This document shows positions 57,722 to 64,000 of a DNA stretch of 64,000 nucleotides, piece after piece. Under the pieces are notes generated by a model, which worked only from the letters and a program-made list of their open reading frames with translations, did no database searches and had not been told where the DNA came from. Positions within the stretch are counted from its first letter, which is position 1, and each line of letters begins with the position of its first letter. This DNA comes from Companilactobacillus musae (GTDB lineage: Bacteria; Bacillota; Bacilli; Lactobacillales; Lactobacillaceae). The translations under genes and the position numbers were made by a program. The DNA lies in the NCBI RefSeq assembly GCF_003967595.1, contig NZ_BIFW01000009.1, forward strand, positions 92,048 to 156,047, given 5' to 3'.

Positions 57722-57767
57722 AGGCAGTTTGCACTGGTAACCTGCTATTAATTAAAACAGTGGAGGT
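57722..57767 (+). promoter_or_regulatory. Probable preQ1 riboswitch (H-type pseudoknot) controlling queT
   Basis: GGCAG (57723-57727) pairs with CTGCT (57742-57746), its loop contains CACTG (57732-57736) which pairs with CAGTG (57758-57762), and the two are joined by an A-rich strand TATTAATTAAAA. This is the layout of class I preQ1 riboswitches, and the loop 3' side GTAAC matches known members. The second stem touches the GGAGG of queT, so ligand binding should block translation. Its position before a queuosine-precursor transporter gene supports it strongly. Confidence 0.6.
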
Positions 57768-57773
57768 TTTACT

Positions 57774-58268
57774 TTGAGTAATTTAAAGACAAGAGATATT
57801 ACACAATTGGCATTGATTGCTGCTCTTTATGTAGCAGTGACGATTGCTCCTGGAATTTCAGCATTTTCTTACGGTCAAATTCAATTTCGAGTTTCCGAAA
57901 TTTTGATGTTATTGCCATTCTTCAATCATAAATACAGTTGGTCTTTGATCGTAGGTTGTTTTGTTTCAAATATTTTCAGTGCTTCTTTAGGAGTAGCTGA
58001 TTTGATTCTAGGAACATTAGCAACTGCTATTGCCTGTCTAATTATCACTAGGATTCCGTCAGAAAATAAATTCTTATGGGCTGTACCAGTAGTTTGTGCA
58101 GTCGTTAATGGAATTATTGTCGGTGCAGAATTGCATTTCATTTTGAAATTGCCATTCTGGTTGAACTTTGTAACAGTTGGTTTTGGTGAACTAGTTGTAG
58201 TTGCAATTGGTGCTGTGATTTTCTATTTCTTGATGCAAAATAAGAGTTTCAGTAAATTAATAAGGTAA
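57774..58268 (+). CDS. queT: Queuosine precursor transporter QueT (ECF S component)
   Basis: A 164-residue membrane protein with five or six TM helices. RDITQLALIAALYVAVTIAP near the N-terminus, followed by QFRVSEILMLLPFF and VADLILGTLATAIAC, are typical of QueT, the substrate-binding S component that works with the shared EcfAA'T energising module for uptake of queuosine precursors. The start is TTG with GGAGG seven bases upstream, sequestered by the putative riboswitch. Terminated by the hairpin at 58278. Confidence 0.9.
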   Translation: MSNLKTRDITQLALIAALYVAVTIAPGISAFSYGQIQFRVSEILMLLPFFNHKYSWSLIVGCFVSNIFSASLGVADLILGTLATAIACLIITRIPSENKFLWAVPVVCAVVNGIIVGAELHFILKLPFWLNFVTVGFGELVVVAIGAVIFYFLMQNKSFSKLIR

Positions 58269-58277
58269 GACAGAGAT

Positions 58278-58303
58278 GAGGGAAGTGATTCCCTCTTTTT
58301 TTT
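58278..58303 (+). terminator. Terminator after queT
   Basis: GAGGGAA and TTCCCTC around GTGA, followed by eight T. A TATAAT (58306-58311) right after it is a likely -10 for the next operon. Confidence 0.88.
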
Positions 58304-58346
58304 GTTATAATCTACTTTATAAAGTATTGTGAGGAGATGTGTCTTT

Positions 58347-59546
58347 ATGAATATCGGAATTTTTACCGATACATACTTCCCTCAAGTTAGTGGGGTAGCA
58401 ACATCAATCCAGACATTGAAAAACGACTTAGAGAGAAAGGGTCACTCAGTTTATATTTTTACAACGACTGATCCTAATGTTCCTAAGAACACGATTGAAC
58501 CAAATATTTTTCGTCTAGCAAGTGTGCCTTTTATTTCATTTACTGATAGAAGAATTGCAATTCGTGGGATGTTTCATGCGGTTGATTTAGCTAAAGAATT
58601 AAAACTAGATATTATTCACACACAAACAGAGTTTTCGCTTGGTATGATGGGTAAATTCGTTGCAAAACAACTGAAGATTCCATTTGTTCACACATATCAC
58701 ACAATGTACGAAGATTACTTGCATTATGTTTTAAATGGTCATCTTTTGAAGCCATATCACGTAAAACAAATGACGAGACTTTTTTTGAAAAATGCTTCTG
58801 GCGTTGTGGCTCCAAGTAAACAAGTCAAGGAAACAATGGATCGCTATAATATCAAAACGCCTATTTCAATTATTCCAACTGGTGTTGATTTATCTGAATA
58901 TACAAAACCTGTTAATGCTTCAATAGTTCGAGAAAAACTCGGTATTTCTGAAGATACACCGGTTATTTTGATGTTAAGTCGAATTGCTTTAGAAAAGAAA
59001 ATTGACCATATGTTGAAATCAATGCCGGAATTGTTGAAATATAATCCTAAGATTATGCTAGTTATTGTTGGTGATGGTCCAGATATGGATGAGTTAGTTC
59101 AAATGAGTCATGATTTAGGTGTGAGTGATAATGTTATTTTTACTGGTGAAGTGGAGCATGATCAAATTTCACCTTATTATCACATGGCTAATTTATTTGT
59201 TTCTTCAAGTGATACTGAATCACAAGGTTTGACTTATATTGAAGCGATTGCATCAGGTACAAAGATTGTCGTTAGAAGTGCACCTTATACTGATGCCTTG
59301 TTGACGGATCCTTCAGTTGGTGTAACATTCAACGAAGATGACCAATTAGTACCTAAGATTGAAACGTATTTGGATCATCCTAATTCATTTGATGATCGAG
59401 AAGCGCGTCAAAAGGTATTATATGGTATTTCATCTGATGGATTTGGTAATGCAATTCTTGATTTTTATCGTCGAGCTGAGGATTACTTTGTGAGAGAAAA
59501 ACTTTCCGATTCATCAATAGATCCAGAGGAGTATTCTAATGATTAA
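58347..59546 (+). CDS. GT4 glycosyltransferase, glycolipid anchor synthesis step 1
   Basis: A 399-residue GT-B glycosyltransferase of family GT4. N-terminal acceptor domain MNIGIFTDTYFPQVSGVATS, and nucleotide-sugar site with the E-X7-E motif in SSSDTESQGLTYIEAIASG. The operon context (second glycosyltransferase, YbhN-like protein, LtaS) matches the Listeria lafA-lafB cluster, in which the first enzyme makes alpha-glucosyl-diacylglycerol. ATG 58347 has GAGGAG ten bases upstream; a start at 58329 would include that site. Function assignment rests mainly on context. Confidence 0.85.
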   Translation: MNIGIFTDTYFPQVSGVATSIQTLKNDLERKGHSVYIFTTTDPNVPKNTIEPNIFRLASVPFISFTDRRIAIRGMFHAVDLAKELKLDIIHTQTEFSLGMMGKFVAKQLKIPFVHTYHTMYEDYLHYVLNGHLLKPYHVKQMTRLFLKNASGVVAPSKQVKETMDRYNIKTPISIIPTGVDLSEYTKPVNASIVREKLGISEDTPVILMLSRIALEKKIDHMLKSMPELLKYNPKIMLVIVGDGPDMDELVQMSHDLGVSDNVIFTGEVEHDQISPYYHMANLFVSSSDTESQGLTYIEAIASGTKIVVRSAPYTDALLTDPSVGVTFNEDDQLVPKIETYLDHPNSFDDREARQKVLYGISSDGFGNAILDFYRRAEDYFVREKLSDSSIDPEEYSND

Positions 59547-60573
59547 AATAAACATGTTTTCATCTGCAGATAAGGTTGCCGGACAAGGCGTCGGTAGTGC
59601 TTATAAAGAATTGATCAATTTATTGCAAGATCATTTCAGCGATGAGTTTGATGTCAAAATAAATGATTATCATACGAGCGATTTAAGCCACTATCATACG
59701 ATTGACCCACAGTTTTACTTGTCTACATTTTCTAAAAAACGTGGTCGTAAAATAGGTTACGTGCATTTTCTTCCAGAAACATTAGAGGGAAGTATCAAAT
59801 TGCCAGAGCCTGCTAAGAGTATTTTTTATAAATATGTCATCAGTTTTTATAAAAGGATGGATCAAATTGTTGTAGTAAATCCTACTTTTATTGATAAGTT
59901 GGTTGCTCATGGTTTGGATAGAAATAAAATTAAATATATTCCTAACTTTGTTTCAACGGATAATTTTTATGAAAAAACGGCTCAAGAAAAAGCTGATTTC
60001 CGTAAGAAATTAGGTATCCCTGAGGATAAATTTGTTGTATTTGGTGATGGCCAAGTGCAAGAGCGTAAGGGTGTTGACGATTTTTATAAACTAGCTCAAA
60101 CGAATCCGGATATTGAATTTATCTGGGCAGGTGGTTTCTCATTTGGTAAGATCACTGATGGTTATGATCGTTATAAGGATATGATCGACAATGCACCTGC
60201 TAATATGAAGTTTACGGGGATAGTTGATAGAAATGATTTGGTCAACTACTATAATATCTGTGATTTATTCTTGTTACCTTCATATGATGAATTGTTCCCA
60301 ATGTCAGTTTTAGAGGCTTTCAGTTGTGGCGCACCAGTTCTCTTGCGTGATCTTGAATTATATCGTGCTATTATTGATGGTTATTATCAAAAAGCTGATG
60401 GTTTTTCTGACATGAATGCTTTTATTAACAAAGCGAATCAGGATCGTTCCATTCTGGATGGCTTCAAGAAAAAATCAAAAGAAGCTGCCGATCAGTACTC
60501 AGAGGAAAACTTGAGTAAAATTTGGTATGATTTCTATACGAGTCAATATAATATTGCTAAACGGGATAAATAA
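59539..60573 (+). CDS. GT4 glycosyltransferase, glycolipid anchor synthesis step 2
   Basis: A 344-residue glycosyltransferase overlapping the previous gene by eight bases. Donor-binding elements GDGQVQERKGVDDF and the PSYDELFPMSVLEAFSCG motif with both glutamates are visible. By analogy to Listeria LafB it would add a second sugar (Gal or Glc) to glucosyl-diacylglycerol, completing the disaccharide anchor for lipoteichoic acid. The sugar cannot be read from sequence. Confidence 0.83.
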   Translation: MIKINMFSSADKVAGQGVGSAYKELINLLQDHFSDEFDVKINDYHTSDLSHYHTIDPQFYLSTFSKKRGRKIGYVHFLPETLEGSIKLPEPAKSIFYKYVISFYKRMDQIVVVNPTFIDKLVAHGLDRNKIKYIPNFVSTDNFYEKTAQEKADFRKKLGIPEDKFVVFGDGQVQERKGVDDFYKLAQTNPDIEFIWAGGFSFGKITDGYDRYKDMIDNAPANMKFTGIVDRNDLVNYYNICDLFLLPSYDELFPMSVLEAFSCGAPVLLRDLELYRAIIDGYYQKADGFSDMNAFINKANQDRSILDGFKKKSKEAADQYSEENLSKIWYDFYTSQYNIAKRDK

Positions 60574-61616
60574 TGAGTAGAAAACAAATAGCAGCACTTT
60601 TTGTAATGCTAGGATTAGGAATTGGTATTTTCTGGTGGGAAGCTAGAAAAATTGATTTCAATTCTTTAGTTTCAACTTTTAAGAGTTTAAATTACTTCTG
60701 GCTAGCGGTAGCATTTTTATCGATCTTACTATCGTATGGTGTGGAAGCAATGGTTTTGCATACTTTATTAAAGAAAAAAGAAGATCGAAAGTTTGGTTGG
60801 TGGGAAATGTATCGTATCCCATTGATTCAAGCTTTGTTTAATGCGATAACACCTTTCTCATCTGGTGGTCAACCAGCACAATTAGTTGGATTGATGCAGT
60901 CTAAAATAGATGGTGGTAGAGCGAGTTCGGTTTTATTGATGAAGTTTGTTATTTATCAAGCGATGGTTTTGGTTAACTTTATCATTGCAATGGTAGTAAG
61001 TTTTAACAGTGTGGCAAAACATTTTTCGGGTTTGGCTACGTTGATTGTATTTGGAATGGTTATTCATGTAGTGACTATTTCGTTCTTATTGATGATTATG
61101 TATTACTATGACTTCACCAAAAAGATGGTTCAATTAGTTTTAAAACCAGTTTTGTTTTTTCTTAAAGAAGAAAAACGTGATAGAATTTTACAGTCAGCTA
61201 TGAACAGTATTGACAGCTTTTATAAAGAAAGTTTAGTTTTGAAGCAAGAGAAGAAAAAAGTTATTAAAGCTTCATTACTGACTATTGTTCAACTGTTTTT
61301 ATATTATTTTGTAGTTTACTTTGTATTGTTGGCATTAAATTGCGATCATGTAAATGTTATTGATGTTTTAGTTATGCATATTATGATCGTTATGATTGTC
61401 TCGATTTTCCCAATCCCTGGTGGATCAGGTGGGGCAGAGTTCAGTTTCAAGACATTGTTTGCTGGATTTATACCTTCTCCGTCAGGATTAATTTTGGGAA
61501 TGTTTTTATGGAGATTTATTACGTATTATTTGGGGATGTTCTTAGGGATTATTGCTGTTTCGAAGAAACCGAAAATTGGACAACAAGTTGCTAATAAATC
61601 TATGGAGCGAAAATAA
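60573..61616 (+). CDS. YbhN/UPF0104 family membrane protein of the LTA operon
   Basis: A 347-residue protein with eight or so TM helices of the lysylphosphatidylglycerol-synthase TM (YbhN/AglD) family. NAITPFSSGGQPAQLVGLM and FPIPGGSGGAEFSF are the family hallmarks. No catalytic aminoacyl-transfer domain follows. Between the glycolipid glycosyltransferases and LtaS it corresponds to Listeria lafC and may move or present the glycolipid across the membrane (inference). Overlaps its neighbours by one base each side. Confidence 0.85.
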   Translation: MSRKQIAALFVMLGLGIGIFWWEARKIDFNSLVSTFKSLNYFWLAVAFLSILLSYGVEAMVLHTLLKKKEDRKFGWWEMYRIPLIQALFNAITPFSSGGQPAQLVGLMQSKIDGGRASSVLLMKFVIYQAMVLVNFIIAMVVSFNSVAKHFSGLATLIVFGMVIHVVTISFLLMIMYYYDFTKKMVQLVLKPVLFFLKEEKRDRILQSAMNSIDSFYKESLVLKQEKKKVIKASLLTIVQLFLYYFVVYFVLLALNCDHVNVIDVLVMHIMIVMIVSIFPIPGGSGGAEFSFKTLFAGFIPSPSGLILGMFLWRFITYYLGMFLGIIAVSKKPKIGQQVANKSMERK

Positions 61617-63679
61617 TGAAGCGTATTACTAAAAGTATTTCTAATTTTTTAAATACTAGGCTGGGTTTTGTAGTCCTAGCTGTATTTTTATATACTCTTA
61701 AAACTATCTATGCTTATGAAACAAAGTTTAACTTAGGTGTTAAGGGTTCAATCCAAACATTTTTAATGATTATTAATCCAATTCCAGTTATGTTGCTGCT
61801 ATTTGGTATTTCATTATATATGAAAGGAAGAAAGTCTTATATCTTCCTACTGATTGTTGATTTTTTGGATACAGTTTGGTTATTCTCAAACATTTTGTAC
61901 TATCGAGAGTTTTCAGACTTTTTAACAATGGTACTTATTAAAGGGTCAGGATCAGTTTCAAATAACCTTGGTAAAAGTATTCTGGGTATTTTAAAACCTA
62001 CTGATTTCTTAGTTTTTATTGATGTTATTATCTTGATATTATTGTTGTCATTTCATCTTATCAAGATGGATGTCAAACGTTTAAACTGGAGAATACCAGT
62101 TTTAGTTAGTTCATTGGCTGTTTTGTTGTTCGGAGCTAATTTAACTTTGGCTGAAAGTGATCGTTCGCAATTATTGACGAGAACTTTTGATAATAACTAT
62201 ATAGTTAAGTATTTAGGACTCAATGTCTTTAATGTTTATGATATGGTTAAGACGACAAAAACCAATGCAGTTAAGTCACAAGCTAAGAGTTCAGACATTG
62301 ATTCAATTGAGAAGTATATGAAGAATAATTATGTTCAGCCTAATGTAGAATATACAGGGGTTGCTAAAGGTAAGAATGTCTTCATTATTCATTTGGAGAG
62401 TCTGCAACAATTTATGATCGACTTTAAGTGGGATGGACAAGAGGTTACTCCTAACTTAAATAAGCTTTATCATGAAGATGATACTTTAAGTTTTGATAAT
62501 TTCTTTAATCAAGTTGGACAAGGTAAGACAGCTGATGCTGAGTTAATGTTAGAGAACTCACTCTTTGGTTTACCAGAAGGTTCAGCTATGGTTACCGATG
62601 GTACAACTAATACCTTCCAAGCTGCTCCAGCAATTCTGGATCAGGATGGCTATACAACAGCTTCATTCCATGGGGATGTTCCAAGTTTCTGGAATCGTGA
62701 TAATGCATATAAATCATGGGGTTATGATTACTTCTTTAGTTCTAATTACTATAAGGAAAAGAAGAGCTATAATATCGGCTATGGTATGAAAGATAAGATT
62801 TTCTTGAAAGATTCGGCTCAATATATTGAACAATTACCACAACCTTTCTATGCTAAATTAATTACTGTCACAAACCACTATCCATATACATTGGATAAAA
62901 AGAATCAAAGTATTTCTAAGACTGATACTGGTGATAAGACTGTTGATGGTTATGTTCAAACTGCACGATATTTGGATGAATCAATTGGTGAGTTTATGGC
63001 TTGGTTGAAGGAAACTGGATTAGATAAAAATAGTATGGTGGTACTCTATGGTGACCACTATGGTATTTCTAATAATCACAAGAAGGCAATGGCTAAGCTA
63101 ACTGGAATTAAAGGGTTCAATGAATTCAATGATGCTCAGTATCAACGAGTACCATTTATGATCCATATGGATGGCTTAAAAGGTGGTATTAATCATACTT
63201 ACGGTGGTGAGATTGATGTCTTGCCAACATTGTTGAATCTATTGGGTGTCGATAATAAGAATATGATTCAATTCGGTAGTGATTTACTATCCAGTGAACA
63301 TTCACAGGTAGTTGCCTTTAGAAATGGTAACTTTGTTTCACCAACAGTAACTAAGGTTGGAAGTACATACTATAATACTAAGACTGGTAAAGTAGATAAG
63401 AAGATATCTGCAGCTGAGAAGGCAAAACTATCTAATAAGGTGACGACAGAATTATCATTGTCAGATCGTGTTATTAATGGGGATCTTCTCAGATTCCATA
63501 AGTTGCCAGGATTTACGGCTGTTAATAAGAAGGACTTTTCATATAAGAAGAGTACAGCTTTGAAAGCACTCAAGAAGGCACAAAAGAAGAATGGTACAAG
63601 TCTTTTAGCACAAAACGACAATAAGTCTATGGTTGATCTGTATCAAACAGATGCACCAGAATTAAATTCTGACAAATAA
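61616..63679 (+). CDS. ltaS: Lipoteichoic acid synthase (LtaS-type sulfatase-fold enzyme)
   Basis: Polymerises glycerol-phosphate from phosphatidylglycerol on the glycolipid anchor outside the membrane. The 687-residue protein has five N-terminal TM helices (to about residue 180) and an extracellular sulfatase domain: metal ligand Glu in HLESLQQFM, nucleophile Thr305 in GQGKTADAE, HGD of SFHGDVPSFWNRD and LYGDHYGIS. A C-terminal Lys-rich tail of about 100 residues follows. Last gene of the operon, ended by a strong terminator. Confidence 0.95.
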   Translation: MKRITKSISNFLNTRLGFVVLAVFLYTLKTIYAYETKFNLGVKGSIQTFLMIINPIPVMLLLFGISLYMKGRKSYIFLLIVDFLDTVWLFSNILYYREFSDFLTMVLIKGSGSVSNNLGKSILGILKPTDFLVFIDVIILILLLSFHLIKMDVKRLNWRIPVLVSSLAVLLFGANLTLAESDRSQLLTRTFDNNYIVKYLGLNVFNVYDMVKTTKTNAVKSQAKSSDIDSIEKYMKNNYVQPNVEYTGVAKGKNVFIIHLESLQQFMIDFKWDGQEVTPNLNKLYHEDDTLSFDNFFNQVGQGKTADAELMLENSLFGLPEGSAMVTDGTTNTFQAAPAILDQDGYTTASFHGDVPSFWNRDNAYKSWGYDYFFSSNYYKEKKSYNIGYGMKDKIFLKDSAQYIEQLPQPFYAKLITVTNHYPYTLDKKNQSISKTDTGDKTVDGYVQTARYLDESIGEFMAWLKETGLDKNSMVVLYGDHYGISNNHKKAMAKLTGIKGFNEFNDAQYQRVPFMIHMDGLKGGINHTYGGEIDVLPTLLNLLGVDNKNMIQFGSDLLSSEHSQVVAFRNGNFVSPTVTKVGSTYYNTKTGKVDKKISAAEKAKLSNKVTTELSLSDRVINGDLLRFHKLPGFTAVNKKDFSYKKSTALKALKKAQKKNGTSLLAQNDNKSMVDLYQTDAPELNSDK

Positions 63680-63680
63680 T

Positions 63681-63719
63681 AAAAGCATCGGAAGCAAACT
63701 TGCTTCTGATGCTTTTTTC
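63681..63719 (+). terminator. Terminator of the LTA operon
   Basis: AAAAGCATCGGAAGCAA pairs with TTGCTTCTGATGCTTTT (one wobble) around AC, followed by T. Confidence 0.92.
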
Positions 63720-63814
63720 TATGGACAGATAAGTATTTATGGTAGTAAAATAACCACATATATTGCAATACGAATTAGTTTTTGAAAAAAATTCAACTTT
63801 TTTGTAAAAAAGGG

Positions 63815-63843
63815 TTGCACACACCTTTCCTAATTGGTAATAT
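63815..63843 (+). promoter_or_regulatory. Promoter P1 at the right edge
   Basis: TTGCAC (63815-63820), 17-base spacer, TAATAT (63838-63843). A-tract/T-tract sequence directly upstream (63785-63812) looks like an UP element. Reads toward the window end. Confidence 0.65.
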
Positions 63844-63849
63844 ATATCT

Positions 63850-63924
63850 TGTTGTTGCGACAGAGCAACGGCGTCAACGCTTTGAGGCTTAACTGCTTCT
63901 CGTTGATGCCTCAAATTATTTTTA
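63850..63924 (+). ncRNA. Structured leader between tandem promoters
   Basis: Contains GTTGC-N6-GCAAC (63854-63869), then two overlapping alternatives: GGCGTCAACG (63870-63879) with CGTTGATGCC (63901-63910), and TTTGAGGC (63881-63888) with GCCTCAAA (63908-63915) followed by TTATTTTT. The stems share bases 63908-63910 and cannot both form fully. Could be an attenuator or part of an rRNA operon leader. Which gene it serves lies outside the window. Confidence 0.45.
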
Positions 63925-63932
63925 AAAAGTTC

Positions 63933-63961
63933 TTGACTTGATCTTGTAACTTCGGTAAGAT
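63933..63961 (+). promoter_or_regulatory. Promoter P2 at the right edge
   Basis: TTGACT (63933-63938), 17-base spacer, TAAGAT (63956-63961), preceded by the AT-rich TTATTTTTAAAAAG. About 118 bases after P1. Tandem strong promoters with UP-like tracts are typical of rRNA operons. Confidence 0.7.
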
Positions 63962-64000
63962 AATTAAGTTGTCTGTTAGACATCACCTAACTTTTTATCA

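Noticed and set aside
63627..63986. 119-codon minus-strand frame starting MMSNRQLNYL with an AGGTGATG upstream
   Set aside because: Its second half reads through the LTA operon terminator and into ltaS, its first half lies on the opposite strand of two good promoters and a structured leader, and no family is recognisable.

Overview
The window is a gene-dense, low-GC Firmicutes chromosome segment. Gene content and order point to Lactobacillaceae, perhaps a Companilactobacillus-like species; the genus is inference, the family is fairly safe. Landmarks are hprK-lgt, uvrB-uvrA, rapZ-yvcK-whiA, cggR-gap-pgk-tpiA-eno, secG-esterase-rnr-smpB, Shine-Dalgarno sites of the AGGAGG type and frequent TTG/GTG starts. 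I see no prophage, insertion sequence, CRISPR array or plasmid genes.

Layout. 1-7.9 kb: 3' end of prfB, a PhoP/PhoR-type two-component system and the complete phosphate uptake operon pstS-pstC-pstA-pstB-pstB-phoU, with PHO-box-like repeats at its promoter. 7.9-16.6 kb: PspC and YvlD-like small membrane proteins, hprK, lgt, trxB, a small XRE regulator, phosphoglucomutase, a 151-bp cruciform-like structured repeat, a phosphodiesterase and a UMF1-type transporter. 16.6-26.8 kb: SOS-boxed uvrB-uvrA, an Na+/H+ antiporter (minus strand), then rapZ-yvcK-whiA. 26.8-33.1 kb, all minus strand: a polytopic GT-C-like membrane protein, a drug-efflux type MFS protein, clpP with promoter and CIRCE operator, an acyltransferase-3 protein and a LysR regulator. 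33.2-39.9 kb: a biotin-independent malonate decarboxylase operon (mdcH-A-B-C-DE-G plus an alpha/beta hydrolase). 40.1-46 kb: tRNA-Arg(CCG) and the glycolytic operon with a clear CggR operator. 46-54.5 kb: Gfo/Idh oxidoreductase, ClC channel, secG-est-rnr-smpB and a DUF2207 protein. 54.5-63.7 kb: an LPXTG adhesin (minus strand), deoxynucleoside kinase, queT with a probable preQ1 riboswitch, and a lipoteichoic acid glycolipid-anchor/polymerase operon. The last 280 bases hold two strong tandem promoters around a structured leader, reading out of the window.

Most interesting points. (1) mdcH has no ATG/GTG/TTG ahead of its essential FPGQG motif but has a perfect Shine-Dalgarno in front of an ATT codon, so it probably uses an AUU start. 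(2) A near-identical 22-23 bp motif sits at the predicted transcription starts of both the malonate operon and the acyltransferase gene on the two sides of the LysR gene. (3) The malonate operon carries a fused beta/gamma carboxylase subunit and no recognisable transporter. (4) A long multi-hairpin repeat lies at 13779-13929. (5) The structured leader between tandem promoters at the right end can form two incompatible stems. (6) Several operators can be read directly: LexA box, CIRCE, CggR, PHO boxes and a 16-bp perfect palindrome at pgm.
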